DNA from: G963665925 sp963665925
GTDB lineage: Bacteria; Bacillota; Clostridia; Peptostreptococcales; Acidaminobacteraceae
Direction of reading: 5' to 3'
DNA length: 64,000 nucleotides
Assembly (NCBI GenBank): GCA_963665925.1
Contig: OY762511.1
Span: 2,108,001-2,172,000 of the forward strand
Numbering within the stretch: the stretch's first letter is position 1; each line of letters starts with the position of its first letter. A program made the position numbers and the translations under genes. Shown here piece after piece: positions 8,637 to 16,917 of this stretch. The notes beneath the pieces were generated by a model. That model searched no databases. It was not told the origin of the DNA and saw nothing but the letters and a program-made list of their open reading frames with translations.

Positions 8637-9044
8637 TTACATGGGAATTTCCTGGTTTTTCAGGCGTTTTATGAGGTCCTCAACCTTATCTTTAATGAGG
8701 TCGCGTGTGACTCTGAACCCTTCGATTGGACCACCGGACGGATCATCCAGTCCCCAGTCTTCTGAGTGCTTGTTTGGTACGAATGGACACTGAACATTGC
8801 AGCCCATTGTAATAAGAAGATCCAGTTCCTCTGGGATGTCGCTAAGAAGCTTGGGTTTGTGCTCGGACATGTCTATACCTGCTTCTTCCATGACCTCGAC
8901 TGCAAGCGGCTTCACTTCAGGATAATTCTCAGTGCCCGCTGAATAAGCTTCAAAAATATCACTGCCCAAGGCCTTTGCCCATCCTTCAGCCATTTGGCTT
9001 CTACATGAGTTGTGAACGCAGACAAATGCAACTTTATATTTCAT
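8637..9044 (-). CDS. arsC: Arsenate reductase, low-molecular-weight phosphatase type
   Basis: 135 residues. The phosphatase P-loop C9-VHNSC-R15 opens the protein and DDPSGG near residue 98 closes the active site. The redox cysteines appear as MGCNVQCP, the MGC...CP arrangement of clostridial and actinobacterial enzymes rather than the wider spacing of Staphylococcus ArsC. It reduces arsenate to arsenite in the cytosol with a thiol partner. The ATG follows GAGGAG. No arsR or arsenite pump is adjacent, so a general phosphatase or redox role is possible. Confidence 0.85.
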   Translation of the reverse strand: MKYKVAFVCVHNSCRSQMAEGWAKALGSDIFEAYSAGTENYPEVKPLAVEVMEEAGIDMSEHKPKLLSDIPEELDLLITMGCNVQCPFVPNKHSEDWGLDDPSGGPIEGFRVTRDLIKDKVEDLIKRLKNQEIPM

Positions 9045-9110
9045 ATCATTCTCCTCTCATCATATCTGACCATTATACTACGAATTTGGTTTGAATGTGT
9101 TAATTTCAAT

Positions 9111-9611
9111 TTAAAAATCAAGTAATTGAAGGCCGTAATACAAATGCGAGCAGGTTTTCCCATCGAAATCTGCAACATGGGGGAGCTCGCCCCACTTCTC
9201 AAATTTGAATTTTTCAAGGAGACCAATACTGGCTTGATTAAATCCCAGCAGAATGGCGACAAGATGCCTGTATTTCAGGTCTTTAGCCTTCTCTATGGCA
9301 AATTGCAGGAGTTCGCTGCCAATGCCCTGGCGCTGGAAGTCCTTGTGAAGATAGTAGCTGACCTCTGCGAGAAAGCGCATGGCTTTGCGTCCAGGCCTGT
9401 AGGGACTTAAGTAGACATAGCCCACAACCCTTCCCGCCTTTTCATAAACATAAAGCGGATAAGCTTCGTTCATATGTGCGTCAAACCAGCCCTGACGCAT
9501 TTCAACTGAAAAAGGTTCTGTGTCGGCAGTGCATCGACCAGCCACAATCGCCTGGTTGTAGATTTCAGTAAGCTGGGCCAGATCACTCTGTTTTGCAAGT
9601 CGTATGGACAT
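9111..9611 (-). CDS. GNAT N-acetyltransferase, phosphinothricin-acetyltransferase type
   Basis: 166 residues from the ATG at 9611, which follows CAGGAGG; an in-frame ATG 39 bases further up lacks such a site. The sequence has the PAT/MnaT layout: IRLAKQSDLAQLTEIYNQAI at the N-terminus, VGYVYLSPYRPG in the middle and the acetyl-CoA loop RQGIGSELL. Relatives acetylate phosphinothricin, methionine sulfone and similar small amines; the natural substrate is unknown. It lies 66 bases upstream of arsC on the same strand and may be cotranscribed with it. Confidence 0.85.
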   Translation of the reverse strand: MSIRLAKQSDLAQLTEIYNQAIVAGRCTADTEPFSVEMRQGWFDAHMNEAYPLYVYEKAGRVVGYVYLSPYRPGRKAMRFLAEVSYYLHKDFQRQGIGSELLQFAIEKAKDLKYRHLVAILLGFNQASIGLLEKFKFEKWGELPHVADFDGKTCSHLYYGLQLLDF

Positions 9612-9721
9612 TCTCTTCCTCCTGGATGCGATTCTTTGTGCTAAGAACATTTTAGCACAAAAAAATACTGGGAATTTATAAATAGATTCGGTCTACTTGG
9701 CGTGAAATTTGGCGGGACACA

Positions 9722-9777
9722 TTGACAGTGTTATGGGCATTTGTTATTATGTGCTTGTTAAATGATAATTATTATCA
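9722..9777 (+). promoter_or_regulatory. Flavodoxin promoter with Fur box
   Basis: TTGACA (9722-9727), a 17-base spacer and TATTAT (9745-9750). The palindrome TGATAAT-T-ATTATCA (9763-9777) overlaps the expected start of transcription and closely resembles the Fur consensus. Predicts repression by iron-loaded Fur. Confidence 0.85.
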
Positions 9778-9838
9778 ATTTGCAAGGCCTTCAATTAGAG
9801 TTCTTGTATTCAGAAACAGAATGTAAAGGAGCATACAT

Positions 9839-10273
9839 ATGAAAAATATTACGATTGTCTATGGTTCAACGACAGGTTCGACCCAAACGGTAGCTCAGTG
9901 GATAGAGGATGTCCTTTCCGAAAAGGGAGCATCCGTGAAGCTGCTCGATGCATCAGGGACCAAGGTGGATGCGACACAGGATGCGGACCTGATCCTGCTC
10001 GGTGCATCCACTTGGGGAGAGGGCGATATTCAGGATGATTTTGTCAGCTTTTATGATGCGATGGACAAGGTGCATTTCGAGGGCAGGCAGGTCGCTGTAT
10101 TCGGTTGTGGAGACAGTGCCATGTTCCCGCATGTATTCTGTGAGGCGGTTACTCAAATTGAGCAGAAGGCTTCAGAATGCGGCGCACATGTGGTCGCGGA
10201 AAGTCTCCGGGTAGACGGTCTTGTCGATGACTATGAATCTGCGGTGAAACAGTGGGCAGAAGCTTTGCTGTAA
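9839..10273 (+). CDS. Flavodoxin
   Basis: 144 residues, a short-chain flavodoxin. The FMN phosphate loop is GSTTGSTQT near residue 9, the isoalloxazine-flanking loops are ASTWGEGD and GCGDSAMFPHVFCE. It carries low-potential electrons in the cytosol in place of ferredoxin when iron is short. A Fur box over its promoter supports that role directly. The start at 9839 follows AAAGGAG. Monocistronic, closed by a terminator. Confidence 0.93.
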   Translation: MKNITIVYGSTTGSTQTVAQWIEDVLSEKGASVKLLDASGTKVDATQDADLILLGASTWGEGDIQDDFVSFYDAMDKVHFEGRQVAVFGCGDSAMFPHVFCEAVTQIEQKASECGAHVVAESLRVDGLVDDYESAVKQWAEALL

Positions 10274-10301
10274 AAATGAAGAGGTGGAAATGAGAAATTT
10301 G

Positions 10302-10340
10302 AATGCCGCTGCGGGTTTTGAATCCGTGGCGGCATTTTTC
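10302..10340 (+). terminator. Terminator after flavodoxin
   Basis: Stem AATGCCGCTGCGG with CCGTGGCGGCATT (two G-T pairs), then five T. Confidence 0.8.
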
Positions 10341-10365
10341 TTTATTTCACAAATTTGAAGACCTG

Positions 10366-10394
10366 TTTTTAGGGTATGCAGTCTAGGGTATAAT
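10366..10394 (+). promoter_or_regulatory. Possible promoter of the ROK kinase gene
   Basis: A consensus TATAAT at 10389-10394 with a poor -35 (TTTTTA at 10366-10371) 17 bases earlier. Confidence 0.4.
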
Positions 10395-10446
10395 AAAAAA
10401 ATAAAATCGGAGCACTTTGGTTGATCAAAGTGAAAGGGAGGGTTCC

Positions 10447-11424
10447 ATGCAGACGTATATCGGACTGGACATCGGTGGTACTAAAATATTGGGTTCGCTC
10501 TACAATTCGGACGGCGAATCGTTAAAACGTGTTAAGAAGAAAACGAAAGCATCAGAGGGAATAGAGGCTGTTCTGAGTCAGATTTTCAAAGTGGTGGATG
10601 AGCTTATTGAAGATGAAGAGATAGAGCTGGTCGGGATCGGTGCCGGATCACCTGGCATTGTGAAGAAGGAAAGTATAATAGAGTTTTCACCCAACATCCC
10701 TTTTAGAAATTTCAATTTGGGAGAAAAGATGCGCACGCGTTACAATGTGCCGTTTGTGCTCGGCAATGATGTGAATGTGGCCATGTTCGGCGAATGGAAG
10801 GTTGCAGAGCACAAGCAGGCGAAAAATGTCCTGGGCCTATTCATTGGCACAGGTGTCGGGGGTGCCATTATCATTGATGGAGAGCTTTATACAGGCCAGG
10901 GCGGTGCTGCGGAGTTCGGACACATGGTTGTGAACCCTGAGGGGGCTAACTGTGGGTGCGGGTCTCAGGGATGTCTTGAAGCCTATGCCTCGAAAACAGG
11001 AATTCGCAATGCGCTGAAGGGCCAGATAAAAAAAGGGCGTGTTTCCCTCATTGAACCATTTTTGAAATCAGACGGCGCTGTGCTTAAAAGCTCCAGTATC
11101 AAAAGTGCTTATGAGCAAAAGGATGCCCTGGTTACTGAAGTGCTGAAACGGTCTGTATACTATTTGGGGATTGCCGTTGGGAATCTTGTGAATATGTTCC
11201 ACCCTGACCTGATTATTTTAGGCGGTGGGGTCATGGAGTCCATGGGCGGGGATATGATTGGAGATATTGTTGAGGAAGCCATGCGCCACAGCATGCCGGG
11301 TATGTTGGATGACGTTGCTTTCGAGTTGTCTCATTTAAGTGATGATGCGGGCATATATGGTGCCTACGCCCTCATAAAGGATAAGCTTGAAAAGGAAAAA
11401 AAGCATTTAGTACGATTTTCATGA
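10447..11424 (+). CDS. ROK-family sugar kinase (probable glucokinase)
   Basis: 325 residues from the ATG at 10447, which follows GGGAGGG; a TTG 30 bases upstream is less likely. The ATP-binding DIGGTK motif is near the N-terminus, the catalytic region VLGNDVN near residue 107, and the ROK zinc motif CGCGSQGCLE near residue 178. There is no N-terminal DNA-binding domain, so it is a kinase and not a ROK repressor. Glucokinase (glucose to glucose-6-phosphate) is the common assignment, but ROK kinases also act on fructose, allose and N-acetyl sugars. Confidence 0.88.
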   Translation: MQTYIGLDIGGTKILGSLYNSDGESLKRVKKKTKASEGIEAVLSQIFKVVDELIEDEEIELVGIGAGSPGIVKKESIIEFSPNIPFRNFNLGEKMRTRYNVPFVLGNDVNVAMFGEWKVAEHKQAKNVLGLFIGTGVGGAIIIDGELYTGQGGAAEFGHMVVNPEGANCGCGSQGCLEAYASKTGIRNALKGQIKKGRVSLIEPFLKSDGAVLKSSSIKSAYEQKDALVTEVLKRSVYYLGIAVGNLVNMFHPDLIILGGGVMESMGGDMIGDIVEEAMRHSMPGMLDDVAFELSHLSDDAGIYGAYALIKDKLEKEKKHLVRFS

Positions 11425-11476
11425 AAATTGATTGCAAACAATCTTCAAGGGTAAAACCTATCACGAGGAGGTTTGT

Positions 11477-11650
11477 ATGAGTGTAAATGACATTTTGTTC
11501 TGGGAGCGTGTCGAAGCCTATATTTCGAAGCTGACACAGAGCGATTACGAAGTGGAACATGCTCTGCGCGCAGCCGTTTTGAGATTTGACGTGACAATGG
11601 ATGAAATTCTGCAGTACTGTAATTTTGATGGATCACAGGGTTTAAAATAA
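11477..11650 (+). CDS. Small hypothetical protein (57 aa)
   Basis: 57 residues opening with MSVNDILFWERVEAYISKL behind a strong GAGGAGG site, 52 bases after the kinase gene and ahead of a terminator. It is acidic, apparently helical and has no membrane segment. It has no family that I recognise. Good ribosome site and tight placement argue that it is real and cotranscribed with the ROK kinase. Confidence 0.6.
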   Translation: MSVNDILFWERVEAYISKLTQSDYEVEHALRAAVLRFDVTMDEILQYCNFDGSQGLK

Positions 11651-11654
11651 AAAA

Positions 11655-11705
11655 GGCACCTCTCATTCTGTATCAGACCGATACGGAAGGCGAGGTGCTG
11701 TTTTA
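11655..11705. terminator. Bidirectional terminator
   Basis: Outer stem GCACCTC/GAGGTGC (11656-11662 with 11692-11698) and inner stem CTGTATC/GATACGG. T-rich on both sides, strongest (TTTTTT) on the minus strand, so it serves both the small gene and the convergent membrane-protein gene. Confidence 0.8.
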
Positions 11706-11714
11706 CTATGATAA

Positions 11715-12254
11715 TCAATTCTTGCATGCCCCTTTGCTGGCTAAGATGATAAAAACAGGACCGATCAGTGTCCCCAGCATGGACGCGATGTACATGCCCC
11801 TGATTGTATGACTTGCAAAAAGGAACTTGTAGACCTCCAGGCTGTAGAACTCACATGTAAAGAAGGATGCAACGATGCATGCCGTAAAGAGGATGAGATT
11901 GAGGATCTGCTTTGGGGTTTTAACCTCAAAAAGCTCAATGGCGACGATGATGATTGCAAGATACATATAGTGAAATCCGGCTTCCTTGGGCAAATAGATG
12001 AACATTTGCGTGGTGACAGCTGTATAAGATGAAGCAAGTGATAGAAGTTTTGAGACGTGGATGTAGCCGTAGTGGAGAGCAAGTCGGGCACCAACCAGGC
12101 CAAGGACACAGAAGAACTGGGTGAGTCCCGCCCAAAGAGCACCATGATAGAGAAAGATGACTGGAAAAATGACGCAGTAAAGGATGCTCAGATCAATATA
12201 TGTTCGAAGCAGCAGCTGCTTTGGATTTGATTTCAATTCCGTTTCTGATTGCAT
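11715..12254 (-). CDS. Multi-pass membrane protein of unknown function
   Basis: 179 residues from the ATG at 12254, behind ACGGAGG; a further in-frame ATG at 12278 is less well placed. After a short polar N-terminus there are about six hydrophobic segments: roughly 22-42, 46-63, 68-88, 90-112, 114-133 and 150-175. No conserved motif or catalytic residue stands out. The layout recalls the membrane-sensor regions found in front of signalling domains, but no output domain follows. It is divergent from the aconitase-like gene. Confidence 0.7.
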   Translation of the reverse strand: MQSETELKSNPKQLLLRTYIDLSILYCVIFPVIFLYHGALWAGLTQFFCVLGLVGARLALHYGYIHVSKLLSLASSYTAVTTQMFIYLPKEAGFHYMYLAIIIVAIELFEVKTPKQILNLILFTACIVASFFTCEFYSLEVYKFLFASHTIRGMYIASMLGTLIGPVFIILASKGACKN

Positions 12255-12399
12255 GTTTGATCCTCCGTAAAGTTGCATATTACTATTAGTATAATCTCTA
12301 ATTACAGAAATCGTAACAGTTTTCGAAGAATTTTCTATAAAAATATTAAGAAATTGTCGTATTTTTTATGCATTTCGCATTATTGTATGCAATTATACA

Positions 12400-12428
12400 T
12401 TGAAACGTGCATTTTGATGTGGTATCAT
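12400..12428 (+). promoter_or_regulatory. Promoter of the hydratase gene
   Basis: TTGAAA (12400-12405), a 17-base spacer and TATCAT (12423-12428), about 50 bases before the start codon. Confidence 0.65.
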
Positions 12429-12477
12429 GAATTAAAATTCACACGAGCATCCGTGCATCGTTCACAAGGAGGTTACA

Positions 12478-14757
12478 ATGGTTCAACTAATAGCAGACGG
12501 GGTTTTTATCGAGAATGGATTAAACATACTGCAAACGGACGCAGTTTCCATTTCAGCGGATGATGCGAAAAAGAACACGATTTCTTACGGCATTCTGACA
12601 AAGCACAATACAAATCATAATAATATTTCTTTGCAGATGAAATTTGATGCCATGGCTTCCCATGACATTACCTATGTGGGGATTATTCAGACGGCAAAGG
12701 CGAGTGGCATGAAGGCCTTCCCAATTCCCTACGTACTTACAAACTGCCACAACAGCCTGTGTGCGGTTGGGGGCACCATCAATGAGGACGACCATCTGTA
12801 CGGTCTGGCAGCGGCAAAAAAATATGGTGGCATTTATGTTCCAGCACACCATGCGGTAATCCATCAGTATATGCGTGAAGAGATGACCAAGTGCGGTGGC
12901 ATGATTTTAGGGTCTGACTCACATACACGTTATGGTGCCTTGGGGACTATGGCAATCGGTGAGGGCGGTCCGGAACTGGTCAAGCAGCTGATGAACAGAA
13001 CCTATGATATCAAATATCCGGATGTTGTCGCAGTCTATCTGGAGGGGACGCCGAAGACAGGTGTAGGCCCTCAGGATGTGGCGCTCAGCATTATCGCCAG
13101 TGTTTTCAAAAGCGGTTTTGTCAAGAATAAGGTGCTGGAGTTCGTGGGCCCGGGAATTGAAGACCTGTCCATTGACTACAGAAACGGTATCGATGTCATG
13201 ACGACGGAAACGACATGCCTGAGTTCAATCTGGTGTACGGACGGGCGTGTAAAAGACTTCTATGATAGAGCGGGAAGACCAGAAGATTTCAAAACCCTGA
13301 AGCCTACTGGCACTGCCTACTATGACGCAATGGTTCGAGTGAACCTGTCAGATATAGAACCTATGATTGCACTGCCTTTCCACCCAAGCAACGTCTATAC
13401 GATTGCTGAAGTGAAGGAGAATGCAAAAGAGATATTCGAGAAAATTGATGCGAAGTTTAAAGAAGACAATCCGCACTTGGAATTCGATTTGGGACTTGCG
13501 AAGAAGGTCACATCACGTGGTGTTCAGGTCGATCAGGGCATTATTGCGGGATGTGCAGGAGGGACCTATGAAAACATCTTCAAGGCTGCCGACATTTTGA
13601 CAAGCGGTAAGGGTCAGCCGGGATTTTTCAATATCAGTGTCTATCCTGCAAGCGAAGCCATCCACTACGAACTCCTAAACAGCGGTGCGGCATCGAAACT
13701 GGTGGAATCGGGCATAACCCTGAAAACAGCATTTTGCGGACCTTGCTTTGGTGCCGGCGATGTGCCAAGTCATCAGGGCCTCAGTATCAGACATACAACC
13801 CGTAATTTCCCCAATAGAGAGGGTTCAAAGCCTGCTGAAGGACAAATTGCTTCAGTTGCACTGATGGATGCCATGTCCATTGCTGCAACAGCCCTAAACG
13901 GCGGTGTTCTCACATCGGCGGCAGAGCTTGGGATTGCATTTGAAACGGTGGATTATGGTTTTAAGGCATCCATCAACAAGAGTAAAATCTACAATGGATT
14001 TGGAAATCCAGATGCATCGGTCGAACTTGTCTATGGACCAAATATTACAGATTGGCCAGAAATACGTCCTCTGTCAGACCACATTGCCCTCAAGGTGGCA
14101 TCGGTCATTCACGACGAAGTAACAACAACCGATGAACTGATTCCATCAGGAGATACGTCCTCATACAGATCGAATCCACTTAAGCTTGCGGAGTTCACAT
14201 TGTCTAGAAAAGATCCGCATTATGTTGGGCGTGCCAAAGACATACAGGCCCTTGAGGACGAACGTCGTGCCTTCGTAGACGGAAAGACGCTCACGGTTTC
14301 ACAGGAGCTGAAGACGCTGATAACAGATGCATATGGGCTGGGAAGTGACGCAGATTACAAACAGATTCTAAGACAGACAGGCATTGGCAGCGTGATCTTT
14401 GCAAACAAGCCGGGAGATGGATCTGCCAGGGAACAGGCGGCATCGTGTCAGCGTGTTCTCGGTGCGCTTGGAAACATTGCAGCTGATTATGCGACAAAAC
14501 GCTATAGAAGCAATGTCATTAACTGGGGTATGCTGCCCTTTACCTGTGATATGGATGATTTCAGAACAGATGATATTCTTCTCGTGAAGGATGTACGTCA
14601 AGCCGTTGAAACAGGCGCTGAAAAGGTCAAGGCTGTTCTTGTGAGGGAAGGCTTGTCCAAAGCAATAGAGCTCAAGCTTGAGAACCTTTCAGAAAAGGAA
14701 AGAGAGGTCATCCTGAGTGGTTGCCTCATGAATTATTATGCAAGCGAAAATGCCTAG
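12478..14757 (+). CDS. Aconitase-superfamily hydratase, YbhJ type
   Basis: 759 residues with the aconitase fold: SDSHTRYGALG near residue 145 and three cysteines C359 (GCAGGT), C420 and C423 (FCGPCFGAGD), the same spacing as the [4Fe-4S] ligands of mitochondrial aconitase. The overall sequence matches the E. coli YbhJ group of putative hydratases rather than citrate-cycle aconitase. The substrate of that group is not established. The start follows AAGGAGG and a good promoter. It stands alone, without citrate synthase or isocitrate dehydrogenase nearby, so a citric-acid-cycle role is not supported by context. Confidence 0.85.
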   Translation: MVQLIADGVFIENGLNILQTDAVSISADDAKKNTISYGILTKHNTNHNNISLQMKFDAMASHDITYVGIIQTAKASGMKAFPIPYVLTNCHNSLCAVGGTINEDDHLYGLAAAKKYGGIYVPAHHAVIHQYMREEMTKCGGMILGSDSHTRYGALGTMAIGEGGPELVKQLMNRTYDIKYPDVVAVYLEGTPKTGVGPQDVALSIIASVFKSGFVKNKVLEFVGPGIEDLSIDYRNGIDVMTTETTCLSSIWCTDGRVKDFYDRAGRPEDFKTLKPTGTAYYDAMVRVNLSDIEPMIALPFHPSNVYTIAEVKENAKEIFEKIDAKFKEDNPHLEFDLGLAKKVTSRGVQVDQGIIAGCAGGTYENIFKAADILTSGKGQPGFFNISVYPASEAIHYELLNSGAASKLVESGITLKTAFCGPCFGAGDVPSHQGLSIRHTTRNFPNREGSKPAEGQIASVALMDAMSIAATALNGGVLTSAAELGIAFETVDYGFKASINKSKIYNGFGNPDASVELVYGPNITDWPEIRPLSDHIALKVASVIHDEVTTTDELIPSGDTSSYRSNPLKLAEFTLSRKDPHYVGRAKDIQALEDERRAFVDGKTLTVSQELKTLITDAYGLGSDADYKQILRQTGIGSVIFANKPGDGSAREQAASCQRVLGALGNIAADYATKRYRSNVINWGMLPFTCDMDDFRTDDILLVKDVRQAVETGAEKVKAVLVREGLSKAIELKLENLSEKEREVILSGCLMNYYASENA

Positions 14758-14820
14758 AATGGGCACGTGAGTTGAGCGGGTATTTCCCGTCATGCAAAGT
14801 TTAAAATTTTATGCAATCTG

Positions 14821-14857
14821 AAAGGGACAGCTGTGAGTAGCTGTCCCTTTGATTTTG
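14821..14857. terminator. Bidirectional terminator
   Basis: Perfect 12-bp stem AAAGGGACAGCT (14821-14832) with 14839-14850 and a 6-nt loop, between convergent genes. Confidence 0.85.
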
Positions 14858-16714
14858 TTATGAGATTGTATAGGCGCTTTTGCCAGGTTTGTTTGAAGAG
14901 ACAAGTGTGAAGGCCTGTTCATCTTCAAGTAACATGTCAACAAATACGTCGACGACATCAGGATCGAACTGGGTGGCTTTACCCTTTATGAGTTCGGCAA
15001 TGGCGCCGTCAATGGCCATAGGATTTGTTCTGTAAGGTCTGTCGCTGGTCATGGCGTCATAGGCATCTGCAACAGTGAGGATGCGTGCAGGCAGTTCAAT
15101 GCCTTCACCCTCCAGATTGTTGGGGTATCCCTTGCCGTCAAAGCGTTCGTGGTGCTGAACGATGATGCGGTTACAGCTCTCAAGGAAATCGACATCCTTT
15201 AGTATATCAAAACCGATCATAGGGTGTTTTTTCACAAGGTGGTACTCTTCGAAATTAAGTGCGCCCTTCTTGTTGAGGATGCTGCTTGGAATGCCAATCT
15301 TGCCAATGTCGTGGAGCAAGCATGCAAACTCAAGGTCGTTTTGGTCTGACAGGGGAAGGTCCATGCGTTTTGCAATGCTGAGTGAGATATCTCGAACCCG
15401 GTCACAATGTCCCCGCGTGTATTCATCTTTAGCTTCGATGGCATTGGCAAGCACACGGACTGTTGAAACGTAGTTCTTTCGAATCTCCCCAATCAGTTGG
15501 GTGAGTTCCTCATTGAGGGCAATGGTCTCCTCGGAATACTGCATGATTTCCTGTTGCTGTCTTGTGATTTCAATATTCTTTTCAGTGAGAATCCGAACAT
15601 GACTGTCCCGTTCGCTGAGAAGTGACTCCGTATGTCGAATCAATTTGTTGAAATGCGTACTGAGTTCCTGGAACTCATCCTTTGACCCGACGGAGGCCGA
15701 AACCTTATAGTCTCCTGCTGTTGCTTTCTGAATGGCACTGAGGATCACTTCTGCTGGTTCTGTCAGATTTCTTGCAAGAAGGGAACCGACAAAAAAAGTG
15801 ATAATCAAGGCGAAAACGCCGACTGAAACCGTCTGGTTTTTGATTGGAGCAAGTACGGCTGCAGTGTTCACTGGCGATATGCCAACGAGCTTCCAGTCGG
15901 TATTGGGCACGGACAGATAGGACACAATGTTCTCTTTTCCCATATAGGTTGTCGTATAGGAGCCTTCAGGACTGCTGAGAACAGCATCGGCCCAGGAGGC
16001 GTCTGTAAGTGTGGTGCTGACCATGCGCTTGTCTGGATGGGCGAATATGTAGCCGTCGTTTCCGATGAGCATGAGGGCTCCGCCTTCTACAAACTCAAGG
16101 TCCTGTATGATATCTGAGAACTTCGAAAGCTTAAGGTCAATTCCAAAAACGCCGACGAGCGCGTCCTTATTGAATACCGCTTTTGCAACGGTTACAATTA
16201 TTTCTCCTGAATCGCCTGCGTCGAGGTAGGGCTCTGTCCAGATTACGCGGCCGCGGTTGTTCACAGCGCTCTGATACCAGTCCCTGACCCGGCAGTCATA
16301 ATCAAGCGGCATGGTCGGATCGAGTGGTGCAAGATAGAGAGAGCCGTCGGCTTCGCTTCCGAAGTACATCCAGGCCACATCGGGATTGGTGGTTATGGTC
16401 CCGTACCAGGTATCGGTCACTGGCCTAAAATGGAAGGGCACATCGCGCACCGTCTTTTCCTGGCCGGGCACAGGCTTGAAATGAACCAGATTCTGGTCGG
16501 AGGCCCACCGGTTAACGATGTATTCCATATCATTCATAAAATTGCTTAAAAAATAGCTGTTGATATTGCTCACCTGCGTGAAGCCCTGTGCTTCGGTGCT
16601 TTTGAGCACTGACCGTTCAACGCCTTTGAAAGAGAGATAGCCAAGCGTTAAAAGAGAGATGGAGATTAGAAAGAATGTCATCATGATTATTTTTCTGCGA
16701 ATTGTCGTTTTCAT
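14858..16714 (-). CDS. Cache-HAMP-HD-GYP sensor, c-di-GMP phosphodiesterase
   Basis: 618 residues from the ATG at 16714, preceded by GAGGAG. TM1 about 10-30; a dCache_1-type extracellular sensor to about 275 (DPTMPLDYDCRVRDWYQSA is characteristic); TM2 about 283-305; HAMP; a coiled coil about 365-410; and a C-terminal HD-GYP domain. The latter has H468-D469 in LLHDIGKIGIP and HHERFDGKGYP, the full catalytic and GYP signature, so it should hydrolyse c-di-GMP at the membrane in response to an external small molecule. It opposes the diguanylate cyclase at 30.7 kb, which also has a Cache-type sensor. Confidence 0.93.
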   Translation of the reverse strand: MKTTIRRKIIMMTFFLISISLLTLGYLSFKGVERSVLKSTEAQGFTQVSNINSYFLSNFMNDMEYIVNRWASDQNLVHFKPVPGQEKTVRDVPFHFRPVTDTWYGTITTNPDVAWMYFGSEADGSLYLAPLDPTMPLDYDCRVRDWYQSAVNNRGRVIWTEPYLDAGDSGEIIVTVAKAVFNKDALVGVFGIDLKLSKFSDIIQDLEFVEGGALMLIGNDGYIFAHPDKRMVSTTLTDASWADAVLSSPEGSYTTTYMGKENIVSYLSVPNTDWKLVGISPVNTAAVLAPIKNQTVSVGVFALIITFFVGSLLARNLTEPAEVILSAIQKATAGDYKVSASVGSKDEFQELSTHFNKLIRHTESLLSERDSHVRILTEKNIEITRQQQEIMQYSEETIALNEELTQLIGEIRKNYVSTVRVLANAIEAKDEYTRGHCDRVRDISLSIAKRMDLPLSDQNDLEFACLLHDIGKIGIPSSILNKKGALNFEEYHLVKKHPMIGFDILKDVDFLESCNRIIVQHHERFDGKGYPNNLEGEGIELPARILTVADAYDAMTSDRPYRTNPMAIDGAIAELIKGKATQFDPDVVDVFVDMLLEDEQAFTLVSSNKPGKSAYTIS

Positions 16715-16917
16715 AGGTCTCCTCATGCGTGGTATTTTAAGACATCTAGTTCGAAGTATTCTGAATAAGAAAGTGCTATCTCTACTATTTTCGCCATTAT
16801 TTGCTGAAATCCTTCATAAAATTTAAAGGTAAATGGAATCCGCTGGACGAATATAGATTACTGGATACCCATAGGAGAATCAGAGTTGGAAAGACATTTA
16901 GATAGATGGAGGCAAGG

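Noticed and set aside
12273..12563. Short plus-strand frame upstream of the hydratase
   Set aside because: It overlaps the promoter and the start of the hydratase in another frame, and has no ribosome site.
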